In this document: piece by piece, positions 16,056 to 24,597 of the stretch | Position numbering within the stretch: position 1 is the first letter of the stretch | How the letters are laid out: every line of letters starts with the position of its first letter | Origin: Geitlerinema sp. BBD 1991-9 | Lineage (GTDB): Bacteria; Cyanobacteriota; Cyanobacteriia; Cyanobacteriales; Geitlerinemataceae | DNA: 58,351 bases | Assembly: GCA_001657325.1 (NCBI GenBank) | Contig: LWRO01000027.1 | Location: 1-58,351, forward strand | Reading direction: 5' to 3' | The notes under the pieces: generated by a model | The model's input: only the letters and a program-made list of their open reading frames with translations | Databases searched by the model: none | What the model was told of the DNA's origin: nothing | Position numbers and translations under genes: made by a program

Positions 16056-17171
16056 ATGTCCGTTCTGGCAGCGATCGCAGTTTTAGCCGTTCTCATCATC
16101 GTTCACGAGTTAGGTCACTTTTTGGCGGCTCGTTGGCAAGGTATTCACGTCAACCGCTTTTCGATCGGCTTCGGTCCGATTCTCTTGAAATATCAAGGGG
16201 CCGAAACGGAATATGCTGTGCGTGCGTTTCCCCTCGGTGGTTTTGTCGGTTTCCCCGATGACGACCCGGACAGCACCATTCCCGAAGACGATCCCAATTT
16301 ACTCCGCAACCGCCCCCTCCTCGATCGCGCGATCGTCATCAGTGCGGGTGTCATTGCCAATTTGATTTTTGCGTATTTGGTTCTAGTCCTTCAAATTGGC
16401 TCGACTGGCGTGCCGGAGGGCTTTAATACGGAACCGGGAATTGAAATTCCCCAGGTCGTTTCCGTCGAATCCCCTGCGGCCCGAGCGGGATTGCAAGCAG
16501 GAGACGTGATTCTTTCGATCGACGGCCAGTCCCTAGGCGAAGGGGAAGATGCGATCTGGGCGTTCAAGCACGCGGTTGAAAACAATCCGGAGCGCGAACT
16601 CTCGCTAAGCGTTCGACGTCCCACCCAGGAGAACGGGACACAGGAATATCAAAACTTATCGCTGAGTGTGATTCCCGAAATTGGCGCGGACGGGAACGGA
16701 CGGATTGGCGTTCAGCTCGCCCCCCACGGCGATCCGGTTTACCGTCGTCCTAATGGCATCGGGGAAGTGGTCGCCCTCGCCGCCGAGCGATTTCAGTCGA
16801 TTTTCGTCACGACGCTCCAGGGTTTTTATCGGCTGATCACTCAATTTAGCGAGACGGCCGGACAACTGGCCGGCCCCGTCGGTATTGTCGCTCAGGGGGC
16901 TGATGCCGCTCAACGGGACGCGGTGAACTTGCTCGTCTTTGCCGCCGTCGTCAGTATTAACCTCGCCATTATCAACATTTTGCCGCTTCCCGCCCTCGAT
17001 GGCGGCCAGCTCGCGTTTCTCCTCGTGGAAGGGCTGCGCGGAAAACCGGTTCCCGTCCACATTCAGGATGGGGTCATGCAATCGGGGTTGTTGTTTTTGC
17101 TCGGCTTGGGAATTTTCCTGATCGTTCGCGATACAACACAGTTGGAATGGGTTCAGCAGCTAACGCGCTAG
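16056..17171 (+). CDS. rseP: RIP site-2 metalloprotease RseP
   Basis: A 371-residue integral membrane zinc protease that cleaves transmembrane substrates, typically anti-sigma factors or signal-peptide remnants. The first helix carries the zinc motif HELGH (residues 17-21). A PDZ domain follows around residues 125-210 (SPAARAGLQAGDVILSIDG), and the second metal-ligand block is INILPLPALDGG near residue 310. The ATG at 16056 places HELGH in the first membrane helix as in the family; the upstream open frame has no better start. nth follows after 13 bp on the same strand. Confidence 0.93.
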   Translation: MSVLAAIAVLAVLIIVHELGHFLAARWQGIHVNRFSIGFGPILLKYQGAETEYAVRAFPLGGFVGFPDDDPDSTIPEDDPNLLRNRPLLDRAIVISAGVIANLIFAYLVLVLQIGSTGVPEGFNTEPGIEIPQVVSVESPAARAGLQAGDVILSIDGQSLGEGEDAIWAFKHAVENNPERELSLSVRRPTQENGTQEYQNLSLSVIPEIGADGNGRIGVQLAPHGDPVYRRPNGIGEVVALAAERFQSIFVTTLQGFYRLITQFSETAGQLAGPVGIVAQGADAAQRDAVNLLVFAAVVSINLAIINILPLPALDGGQLAFLLVEGLRGKPVPVHIQDGVMQSGLLFLLGLGIFLIVRDTTQLEWVQQLTR

Positions 17172-17184
17172 AAATGGGGTGACT

Positions 17185-17847
17185 ATGTCGAGCGTAACGC
17201 GCAAGCGATCGATCGATCGTCAGCGAGCGTTGGAAATTCTGACGCGCCTCAAGGTTCGCTATCCGGATGCCACTTGTAGTTTGACCTATGCGACACCGGT
17301 GCAACTCCTGGTGGCGACGATTCTATCGGCGCAATGTACGGACGAGCGAGTGAACGCTGTCACGCCGGAATTGTTTCGCCGCTATCCCGATGCACCCGCT
17401 TTGGCGGCGGCCGATTTATCGGAGTTGGAGCTGTTGGTGCGCCCGACGGGATTTTATCGGAACAAGGCGAAAAATATCCAAGGGGCTTGTCGGACGATCG
17501 TGGAGAAGTTCGACGGAGAAGTCCCGCAACGGATGGAGTTGTTGTTGGTGTTGCCTGGGGTCGCCCGGAAAACGGCTAATGTGGTTTTGGCTCACGCTTT
17601 TGGGATTAATGCTGGGGTAACAGTCGATACTCACGTCAAACGCCTCAGTCGTCGCCTGGGATTGACGGAACACGACGACCCGGTGAAGGTGGAACGGGAT
17701 TTGATGCCGTTACTCCCTCAATCGGAATGGGAAAATTGGTCGATTCGACTGATCTATCACGGTCGATCGACCTGTAAGGCGAGATCGCCCCAGTGTGAAG
17801 CGTGCGTGTTGGCGGACTTGTGTCCTTCAGTTGCTCGAACGGCGTGA
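17185..17847 (+). CDS. nth: Endonuclease III (DNA glycosylase/AP lyase)
   Basis: Removes oxidised pyrimidines and nicks abasic sites in base-excision repair. The helix-hairpin-helix LPGVARKTANVVL contains the catalytic Lys and is followed by the catalytic Asp in TVDTHVKRLSRRLG. The C-terminal Fe-S loop is intact with spacing C-x6-C-x2-C-x5-C (CKARSPQCEACVLADLC). I prefer the ATG at 17185 (220 residues) to an in-frame GTG at 17179. The start is 13 bp after the rseP stop, so the two may be co-transcribed. A second Fe-S glycosylase, mutY, lies about 5 kb away. Confidence 0.95.
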   Translation: MSSVTRKRSIDRQRALEILTRLKVRYPDATCSLTYATPVQLLVATILSAQCTDERVNAVTPELFRRYPDAPALAAADLSELELLVRPTGFYRNKAKNIQGACRTIVEKFDGEVPQRMELLLVLPGVARKTANVVLAHAFGINAGVTVDTHVKRLSRRLGLTEHDDPVKVERDLMPLLPQSEWENWSIRLIYHGRSTCKARSPQCEACVLADLCPSVARTA

Positions 17848-17953
17848 GGGTTTGCGCTGGGGGAAGGCTAAGGTTTATGATGAAAAGTCTCGATCGATCT
17901 TCGATTTCGAAGTCTTCGATCGCGATTGCCAACCCTTCATTTGAGAGTCGATC

Positions 17954-19069
17954 GTGTTGCCGTTCGTTCGTTCCGATCTCGCTCGTTTGACTGCGTATAC
18001 GCCGAATCCCGGCCACGGTCAGGAAACGGTTTCTGGTGTGACGGAGATCGATCGGTGTGATGCGAATGAATGTTCTTACGATCTACCCCTCGCTTTGAAA
18101 CAAAAGCTGGCGATGGCGTATTGGGAATCGATCGAGGCGAATCGATATCCGGATGGCAGTCACGGCGATTTACGCCAACTCATCGCCGAATACGTTTGCG
18201 AGTCAGCCGATCGATCGCACGTCGCCGCCGAAAATATTTCTATTGGCAACGGTTCGGACGAACTGATTCGATCGATCCTCATCGCCACCTGCTCGAACGG
18301 CGAAGGATCGATTTTGGTTGCCAATCCGACGTTTTCGATGTACGCCATTTTGGCACAGACTCTCGGCATTCCGGTCGTGTCGGTGGAACGGAACGAAACA
18401 GATTTCTCAATCGACCTCGAGGCGGCGCAACAAGCACTCGATCGATCGCAAAATCCACCCGTTCGCGTGGTGTTCGTCGTTCATCCCAATTCGCCGACGG
18501 CCAATCCGCTCACGGATGCCGAACTCGATTGGTTGCGAAGCTTGCCCGATACGGTTTTGGTGGTCGTTGACGAAGCTTATTTTGAGTTCTCCCAGCAAAC
18601 GGTGGTCTCGGAACGTCCATCGAACTGGGTCGTGTTGCGAACCTTCTCGAAAGCGTTCCGCCTCGCGGCTCACCGACTCGGTTATGCCATTGCCGATCCG
18701 GACTTAACTGCCGTTCTCGAAAAAATCCGCCTTCCCTACAACCTGCCGAGTTTTTCTCAGGCGGCCCTGCGAGCGGCCTTGCTTCACCGGAGTGAGATTT
18801 TATCCACGATCTCGGAAATCCAGCAAGAGCGAGATCGGATGTGGCGCGAATTCTCAACCTTGCCTCACCTGCGATTGTGGCCGAGTTCGTCCAACTTCAT
18901 TTACCTTCGATCGACAGACGACACGCTCTCCAACGAGGCACTCGCGCGAAAGCTCTTTGTTGCGGGAACTCTCGTGCGCCACACCGGAGGCGGGTTACGC
19001 ATCACGGTGGGTAGTCCCGAGGAAAACACCCGAACGCTCGAGCGATTGCGTGCGATACTCGATCGATGA
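17954..19069 (+). CDS. hisC: Histidinol-phosphate aminotransferase-like PLP enzyme
   Basis: A 371-residue fold-type I aminotransferase of the HisC family, which converts imidazole-acetol phosphate and glutamate to histidinol phosphate. Visible features are [12 protein letters not shown] (phosphate-binding region, near residue 95), [33 protein letters not shown] (PLP-binding Asp/Tyr) and [14 protein letters not shown] with the Schiff-base Lys. The start is a GTG at 17954; no upstream ATG fits. No other his gene is nearby, as is common in cyanobacteria. Paralogues of this family act on aromatic amino acids, so the substrate is not certain. Confidence 0.85.
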   Translation: MLPFVRSDLARLTAYTPNPGHGQETVSGVTEIDRCDANECSYDLPLALKQKLAMAYWESIEANRYPDGSHGDLRQLIAEYVCESADRSHVAAENISIGNGSDELIRSILIATCSNGEGSILVANPTFSMYAILAQTLGIPVVSVERNETDFSIDLEAAQQALDRSQNPPVRVVFVVHPNSPTANPLTDAELDWLRSLPDTVLVVVDEAYFEFSQQTVVSERPSNWVVLRTFSKAFRLAAHRLGYAIADPDLTAVLEKIRLPYNLPSFSQAALRAALLHRSEILSTISEIQQERDRMWREFSTLPHLRLWPSSSNFIYLRSTDDTLSNEALARKLFVAGTLVRHTGGGLRITVGSPEENTRTLERLRAILDR

Positions 19070-19171
19070 ACCTCAAAAAACTTTCTGACACGACAAAACG
19101 CCAATCAAACAACCTCCTGCAATAGGGGGAGGGCAAGGTCAAGCCGAAGCACCATGGGTTACTCGCTGTCC

Positions 19172-19648
19172 TCAGACGCTAACGAGTTGCCTCTGCTTGA
19201 CCGACTTAGGGCGTCGTACAACACGAATCGTGCTGGGTAAAACGCCGACAAGACTCGCCAGGGCATCATCTGGCAACTCGTCGACCGTTTCCGAATCGAA
19301 ATAATGTTCGAACTGAGCGAGAAGCATTTTCGCCCTTTGGAGCGGCACGGGATTTTCAGTCAGTTGTTCGGTCAGACGAATCCAGTGACGACGGATCGAA
19401 TAGGCTTTTTGCCGTTGCTCGTACTTTTCCGGAGCGACGAGGGCGAGATCGCCCACGGGGATCGTTCGCTGCGTCCCCACGTCAAAAAAACCACCGACGG
19501 CTGCTCCCGGACCGGCAAACTCGGCATGATAGCGCTTGTAGATAATCAACCCATTCCGGCGACGACTATCTACCATCAGCAACTGTCCACTGTTGAGTTG
19601 AGAAAGCAACTCAGCAGGTTGTGAGGACTTAACAAGGCTTCGGGACAT
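19172..19648 (-). CDS. Conserved-looking hypothetical protein
   Basis: A 158-residue protein when started at the ATG at 19648 (MSRSLVKSSQPAELL); a start at 19684 would add twelve residues. It is basic, without membrane helix or signal peptide. Compact beta-rich segments (QLLMVDSRRRNGLIIYKRY, TIPVGDLALVAPEKYEQR) are followed by a helical C-terminal part (LQRAKMLLAQFEHYFDSETV) ending in a basic tail. I do not recognise a family. It converges on the hisC-like gene and its upstream side is the unusually long 1.58-kb gap. Confidence 0.65.
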   Translation of the reverse strand: MSRSLVKSSQPAELLSQLNSGQLLMVDSRRRNGLIIYKRYHAEFAGPGAAVGGFFDVGTQRTIPVGDLALVAPEKYEQRQKAYSIRRHWIRLTEQLTENPVPLQRAKMLLAQFEHYFDSETVDELPDDALASLVGVLPSTIRVVRRPKSVKQRQLVSV

Positions 19649-19897
19649 GTCAGTAACTCTCTGAGAGAATGGAGTATGCCGCAAGTCGCATAGAGGCTAC
19701 CGATAGCCGGACTCACTGAGGAAGACGCACGCAGTTAGCTCAATTATAAAACGTGAGTTCGACCTGCTACAAGCATTCCTTAACTCAATCGCTGGCGTGC
19801 GAGCTTGCTGAGTCTCGCCGTGACACATACGGTTTACAAGCAAACAGTACGGTTTAATGCTACGTCTATTATGGTCAATTGTCATTATATTTTTGCT

Positions 19898-19932
19898 TGA
19901 AATTGAAAAAAATTTAAGTTTTTTCAATTTCA
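19898..19932. terminator. Perfect AT-rich stem-loop
   Basis: TGAAATTGAAAAAA at 19898-19911 pairs with TTTTTTCAATTTCA at 19919-19932, a 14-bp perfect stem with a 7-base loop. The T/A runs inside the arms resemble a bidirectional intrinsic terminator, though the stem is weak because it contains almost no G or C. No gene ends immediately beside it, so its role is unclear. Confidence 0.4.
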
Positions 19933-20094
19933 GTCTGAAAATAGGGTTACCCCCAGGCTTACTGAGGGTTGACAGCTTAGCGCTAACTCATGAAAACGCT
20001 TCACGGTGAGAGAATACTGGTGAAGAAAGCATTAAACGAGCAAAGTCGAGTACAAAGCACGACATCACTCAATTGAAGAAGATCGCTTCGATCG

Positions 20095-20245
20095 ACTCGG
20101 GTTCGCCTCCACTGTCTTAACAGACTGGACGAACCGAGTACCCTCGATAAGGCTGACCTTACACCGATCAGGACTATCCTAGATCCTGACTGACTTGGGG
20201 AGAATGGCGGACAAATGATTGTCCATAGCATACTCCCAAAGTTTC
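20095..20245. ncRNA. Candidate structured RNA: four consecutive hairpins
   Basis: Hairpin 1: ACTCGGGTTCG (20095-20105) pairs with CGAACCGAGT (20130-20139), one bulged G. It continues inward as TCCA/TGGA and CTGT/ACAG around a CTTA loop. Hairpin 2: TAAGG-CTGA-CCTTA at 20148-20161. Hairpin 3: TCAGGA-CTA-TCC-TAG-A-TCCTGA at 20168-20189. Hairpin 4: TTGGGGAG outer arm with CTCCCAA (ending about 20242) around an inner GGACA-AATGAT-TGTCC stem at 20209-20224. There is no open frame with support. The series is far denser than in other gaps. The strand is undetermined, and I cannot match it to a known RNA family by eye. Confidence 0.45.
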
Positions 20246-20891
20246 CCTCTCTCCGCTCGCTTCACTCTTTCTTTATCTTTTCTTCACACATCCCCTTCCA
20301 GACGAAAGTCGAACCGATCGATGGATTCCGCGAACCTCCTATCTCTGGTGCTTCCGTCGGAGGAATCGATGGGTTGTCACGGGTTCACTGGACTCGTCTT
20401 GCATTTTTCGATCGAATCTTGCACTGAAATGTGTAGGATATAGAGTCTGTATTGCTGTGTATCGTCCTTCTGTTTGCGTTCTAGGTTGTTAGCAAGCATG
20501 GAATTTTCTAAACTATCGCGTTCGAGACAAGCGATAAAATACTGGCCTATTCCCAAACCCAGAATACTTGACTTTCTCACACAATTATGTACCCTATATT
20601 TGTGTTGCGTGGATAATTAAAGAAGATTGATTTTTTAACTGTTTCTGAAAAAAAACACTAAAAAACTTACCGTTCCTTGTTGTTGGCTTCAACCATCAAA
20701 GGCAACGATCGAACCCGTGAAATCTTTCCCCAGATGAGAGTTGCAGGGCTTTACGACTACACGTCAGGCTTAGATGCACTCTCAAGGTCGATCTCATGAA
20801 ACCCAACTAAATTTAAATATAGCCAATCACTCAGATTGAAGACTCATTTTAATCTTTGAAGAATCAAAGAAAGTTTGAAATTAGCTCGATC

Positions 20892-20918
20892 GACAAACAA
20901 TTGCTTCGATTGTTTGTC
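20892..20918. terminator. Perfect 10-bp stem-loop
   Basis: GACAAACAAT (20892-20901) pairs exactly with ATTGTTTGTC (20909-20918) around a 7-base loop TGCTTCG. A T-containing stretch (CTTTCAG) follows on the plus strand. It could be a weak terminator or a protein-binding palindrome; no gene ends here. Confidence 0.4.
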
Positions 20919-21231
20919 CTTTCAGACAAAAACGAATCGAACTTACTTGCTCGAGTTTTGAATTTTGAGGCATTATTTAATCGATTATCATCTGCCTATC
21001 TAAAATGACAATATTCGAGAAAATTATGCTTAAATAATCACAAAATGATTTGAAAATCGCCATGTGTGTTAACAGTAAATCCTCAAACCGTGAAGAATTG
21101 ATACGAACCTCGTCAGAAGCCTCATTTCAAAAAGGCTCTCGTATACTCCCGAACGCGATAAAATCAAAAAGGTTTGTTGTAAGGGAGCGTCTTTTGGGAA
21201 ACACAGTGTCAAGTGTTCGAGGTTTTTAGAT

Positions 21232-22878
21232 ATGGTAGATGCTAAACCCGTTAATCCAATTCGGATGGAGCGATCGAATCACTCCTCACTCCGATCTCAT
21301 ACTGTTCTCGCCGCGATCGACATCGGTACAAACTCCATTCACATGGTCGTTGTCAAGATTCAACCCGAACTTCCTGCATTTACCATCATCACACGTGAAA
21401 AAGAAACAGTTCGTTTGGGCGATCGCAATCCCAAAAACGGGAATCTCAGAAGCGAAGCGATCGATCGATCGATCTCAGCCCTTCGTCGTTGCCAAGAAAT
21501 CGCCAGGAGTCTCAACGCTGAAGAGATCGTCGCTGTCGCCACTAGCGCCACCCGAGAAGCCCCCAACGGCCGAGATTTCATCGAGCGCGTCAAAGACGAA
21601 CTCGACCTCTCGATCGATCTCATTTCCGGACAAGAAGAAGCACGGCGTATTTACCTTGGCGTTCTGTCGGGAATGGAATTCGAGCGCCAACCCCACATCG
21701 TTATCGACATTGGAGGCGGTTCGACCGAACTCGTCCTCGGCGACGGACAGGAACCGCGAACCCTCAGCAGTACGAAAGTCGGTGCAGTGCGTCTGACCGC
21801 AGAATTGGTCACGACCGATCCGATCGACGAAACGGAGTACACCGCACTTCAAGGTTACGTGCGTGGAATGCTCGAACGTCCCGTGGAGGAGTTACAGGCT
21901 CACCTCAAGCCGGGTGAAACGCCGCGACTGGTGGGAACCTCGGGGACGATCGAAACCCTAGCCGCGATCGATGCGATTGCAGAAACCGGTTCGATTCCCA
22001 TTCCCCTCAACGGCTATCACTTGAAACTCGAAAACCTGAAAAAGTGGGTGAAGAAATTCCGCAAAAGTTCTTACAACGAACGTCTCGAAATTCCGGGAAT
22101 TGGAGAACGCCGCGCCGAAATTATCCTGGCGGGGGCGACAGTTCTGCAAGAAGCGATGTCGATATTGGACATAGAAGAACTCGTCGTCTGCGAACGAGCC
22201 TTACGAGAAGGCGTTATCGTCGATTGGATGCTCAAACGGGGTCTAATCGAAAATAAGTTGTGCTATCAAAGTTCCGTGCGGGAACGCAGTACACTGAAAA
22301 TTGCCAAAAAGTACCAAGTCGATCTCGAATACAGTCAACGGATTGCTGATTTTGCGATCGGTTTGTTCGACCAACTCCAAGGAGAACTTCACGATTGGGA
22401 CGAGCAACCCCGAGAATTACTTTGGGGTGCAGCGATCTTGCATAACTGCGGATTGTATATCAGTCATTCGGCCCATCACAAGCACTCGTATTATTTGATT
22501 CGTAACGGCGAACTTCTCGGGTATACCGAGTTGGAAATTGAGTTAATTGCAAATTTAGCGCGATACCACCGCAAGAGTACACCGAAGAAAAAACACGACT
22601 CCTACGCTAATCTGTCGAGTCACGATCGATTGTTAGTCCGCCAGCTAAGTGCGCTCATGCGGTTGGCGATCGCCCTCGATCGACGTCAGATCGGCGCGAT
22701 CTCAAAGGTACGCTGTGACTATCGACGCGATCTCAAACAACTGAATTTATATCTGTATCCGAAAGACCCACACGATCCGTGCGAGTTGGAACGCTGGAGT
22801 CTTGACTTCAAAAAAGATGCGTTTGAAGAAGAATTTGGCATCAAATTGTTCGCCACGTTGTCTGTTGAAGGAGGATGA
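21232..22878 (+). CDS. ppx: Ppx/GppA exopolyphosphatase family protein
   Basis: A 548-residue member of the ASKHA-fold phosphatases that hydrolyse polyphosphate or pppGpp. The N-terminal phosphate-binding loop AAIDIGTNSIHMVVV is at about residues 28-42 and the second loop DIGGGSTELVLGDG at about 159-172. The C-terminal region from about residue 345 has an HD-like fold (LLWGAAILHNCGLYISHSAH and LANLARYHRK). Length is typical of long Ppx enzymes. The ATG at 21232 is used; an internal ATG at 21256 is possible. Polyphosphate is the likelier substrate, but Ppx and GppA activities cannot be separated from sequence. It is followed by a GGTGAG-rich hairpin. Confidence 0.88.
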   Translation: MVDAKPVNPIRMERSNHSSLRSHTVLAAIDIGTNSIHMVVVKIQPELPAFTIITREKETVRLGDRNPKNGNLRSEAIDRSISALRRCQEIARSLNAEEIVAVATSATREAPNGRDFIERVKDELDLSIDLISGQEEARRIYLGVLSGMEFERQPHIVIDIGGGSTELVLGDGQEPRTLSSTKVGAVRLTAELVTTDPIDETEYTALQGYVRGMLERPVEELQAHLKPGETPRLVGTSGTIETLAAIDAIAETGSIPIPLNGYHLKLENLKKWVKKFRKSSYNERLEIPGIGERRAEIILAGATVLQEAMSILDIEELVVCERALREGVIVDWMLKRGLIENKLCYQSSVRERSTLKIAKKYQVDLEYSQRIADFAIGLFDQLQGELHDWDEQPRELLWGAAILHNCGLYISHSAHHKHSYYLIRNGELLGYTELEIELIANLARYHRKSTPKKKHDSYANLSSHDRLLVRQLSALMRLAIALDRRQIGAISKVRCDYRRDLKQLNLYLYPKDPHDPCELERWSLDFKKDAFEEEFGIKLFATLSVEGG

Positions 22879-22935
22879 AGGCTTTTACAGCGAACAGTTA
22901 AAAGTCTACCAGTTAACACGCAACAGTTACTTTGA

Positions 22936-22996
22936 AGGAGGTGAGGAGGTGAGATAACGCTTCATCATCCGATTATCTCATCATCTTCTCACCCCA
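22936..22996. terminator. GAGGTGAGATAA hairpin between convergent genes
   Basis: GGAGGTGAGATAA (about 22938-22957) can pair with TTATCTCATCATCTTCTCACC (22973-22993) as an imperfect stem between the convergent ppx and mutY genes. It belongs to the same GTGAGG-type dispersed repeat family as 12575-12702 and 28575-28660, and is well placed to end transcription in both directions. The right arm overlaps the 3' end of mutY. Confidence 0.45.
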
Positions 22997-24107
22997 TGGC
23001 TTCCTCACGCTTTCCTTGGCGCAACGCTTCGATGATGGTCACGTTCGCTTTGGGGAACGGGAAATCGTCTAATTCGTCCAGTGTGACCCAGCGAATTTCG
23101 TCGCATTCGAGAGGCTTGGGTTCGCCAGAAACGTAGTGACAGTGGTATACATTGAGCGAGACTTTAAAATGGGTGTAGGCGTGTTCGACGGTAATCAAGT
23201 GTTCGCCGACTTCGATGTCAATGTCGAGTTCTTCTTTGATTTCACGGCGAATGCAATCAGTGACCGATTCACCCGATTCGATTTTTCCGCCCGGAAATTC
23301 CCACATTCCGCCGAGGAGGCCTTTGGGAGGACGACGATCGATTAAAATTCGTCCGTCATCGCCCCATATGACAGCAACGCCGATGTGTTTGTGGGGAATG
23401 GGATTGCGAGTCTCGCGCATGGGAATCTCCGCTTGTAGATCTAAATTATAGACTTGACAGCGTTCGCGCCACGGACAGAGCAGACAGGCTGGATTTTTGG
23501 GCGTGCAAATCGTCGCGCCTAAATCCATTAATGCTTGGTTGAAATCTCGAGGATTGTCTCGATCGAGGATAGTTTCTGATAGCGACCACAAGTCTTTTAA
23601 TGCTTTTGAGGGGGGAACGGGTAATGCGGTCAGTCTCGCTAATACCCGTTTGACATTCCCGTCGAGAATCGCGACGGGAATGTCAAACGCCGCGCTGAGA
23701 ATTCCGCCTGCGGTACTGCGCCCGATTCCCGGTAGGTTGACGACTGCATCGTACTGCTGGGGAAATTCGCCGCCATGTTGGTTTGCGATTTGCTGTGCGG
23801 CGCGATGGAGGTTGCGGGCGCGGGCGTAGTATCCCAATCCCTGCCATGCTTTGAGAACCTGTTGGATGTCCGCTTGCGCGAGGGCTTCAATACTGGGGAA
23901 CTGTTGCAACCATCGATCGAAATACGGTAAGACCGTTTTCACCTGGGTTTGCTGCAACATGACTTCGGAAATCCAAATGCGATAGGGCGATCGATGACGT
24001 CGCCAGGGTAAATCTCGACCGTTACGAACGTACCAGTCGAGTAACGCTCGCCTGAAGTGTTGCACGTCGGTGTCATCGAAGATCTGCGGGATAGGATGCA
24101 AGCCCAT
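22989..24107 (-). CDS. mutY: A/G-specific adenine glycosylase
   Basis: Excises adenine mispaired with 8-oxoguanine. From the ATG at 24107 (MGLHPIPQIF) it has 372 residues; the frame extends to a TTG at 24137. The glycosylase core has RSPYRIWISEVMLQQTQV, the helix-hairpin-helix NLPGIGRSTAGGI and catalytic Asp in AILDGNVKRV. The Fe-S loop CTPKNPACLLCPWRERC follows. A C-terminal NUDIX-like domain (GGKIESGESVTDCIRREIKE) serves 8-oxoG recognition, as in MutY, although the Nudix residues look well kept. The coding DNA for FDIPVAILDGNVKR forms an 18-bp perfect hairpin (see findings). It converges with ppx. Confidence 0.95.
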   Translation of the reverse strand: MGLHPIPQIFDDTDVQHFRRALLDWYVRNGRDLPWRRHRSPYRIWISEVMLQQTQVKTVLPYFDRWLQQFPSIEALAQADIQQVLKAWQGLGYYARARNLHRAAQQIANQHGGEFPQQYDAVVNLPGIGRSTAGGILSAAFDIPVAILDGNVKRVLARLTALPVPPSKALKDLWSLSETILDRDNPRDFNQALMDLGATICTPKNPACLLCPWRERCQVYNLDLQAEIPMRETRNPIPHKHIGVAVIWGDDGRILIDRRPPKGLLGGMWEFPGGKIESGESVTDCIRREIKEELDIDIEVGEHLITVEHAYTHFKVSLNVYHCHYVSGEPKPLECDEIRWVTLDELDDFPFPKANVTIIEALRQGKREEAMG

Positions 24108-24597
24108 GTCGCCCTCGGCGGAATTCAGGACACCCAAGCCATTTTAGTGGATCGTTTTTGCGTTTGGAATGATGAAGCGGAGAAATTTGCAAAAACACTT
24201 ACTCATCCTAAATCATTAATGGCATATATAAACTGTCTAATATTTTACAGTTTAGTGTAAAGAATCGCGATCGTTTGGCAAATTTTAATAAACCTTGACA
24301 AACACATCTTACAGACTGTACGTCAGGTACATATAAGCTCTAGAATCATTAGCGTGTCCCATCCAAAAGTTTTCATTTTTTATTGCAACTTGAATTAAGT
24401 GGTCGAGTCCCAGCCGGCTAACGATGCTTGCGCGATACGAGCTTAAGCGCTCTTAGGGGAAACACCACATCAGAAATCGATCGATATGCGTACTGCTTTG
24501 TCAGTCCGTCAGATCGATCGAAGGGGTCGAACGAATGTTTGTTAAGTCGATCGATCGACTTAGCACTTTCCATCATAAATCGTAAATTGTAACTCCT
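24108..24597. other. Intergenic region with divergent promoters
   Basis: There are 490 bp between mutY (leftward) and the APH-type kinase (rightward). TTGACA occurs at about 24295 as a possible -35 element but no good -10 follows. A perfect 20-bp palindrome made of GATCGATC (TAAGTCGATCGATCGACTTA) lies near 24544-24563. A tRNA T-loop-like string near 24400 has no matching stems. No gene is visible. Confidence 0.4.

Larger units (their letters stand above)
19649..21231. other. Long 1.58-kb intergenic region
   Basis: No frame here has a convincing start plus coding-like composition. The longest, overlapping frames at 20215-20443 (plus) and 20377-20580 (minus), contradict each other and look accidental; a 40-codon frame starts at 20498 but has no support. 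The region has several strong stem-loops listed separately (19898-19932, 20095-20245, 20892-20918), and is AT-rich from 20620 onward. It may hold a non-coding RNA plus the promoter of the Ppx/GppA gene. Confidence 0.5.

Noticed and set aside
20095-20245. Retron or group II intron RNA
   Set aside because: No reverse transcriptase gene is near and the hairpins do not show intron domain V or retron inverted-repeat features.
20215-20580. Overlapping short frames on both strands in the long intergenic gap
   Set aside because: They overlap each other and the hairpin cluster, have no ribosome-binding site and random-looking composition.
24390-24425. tRNA-like string GGTCGAGTCCCAGCCGG
   Set aside because: The T-stem does not pair and no acceptor, D or anticodon arms can be formed around it.
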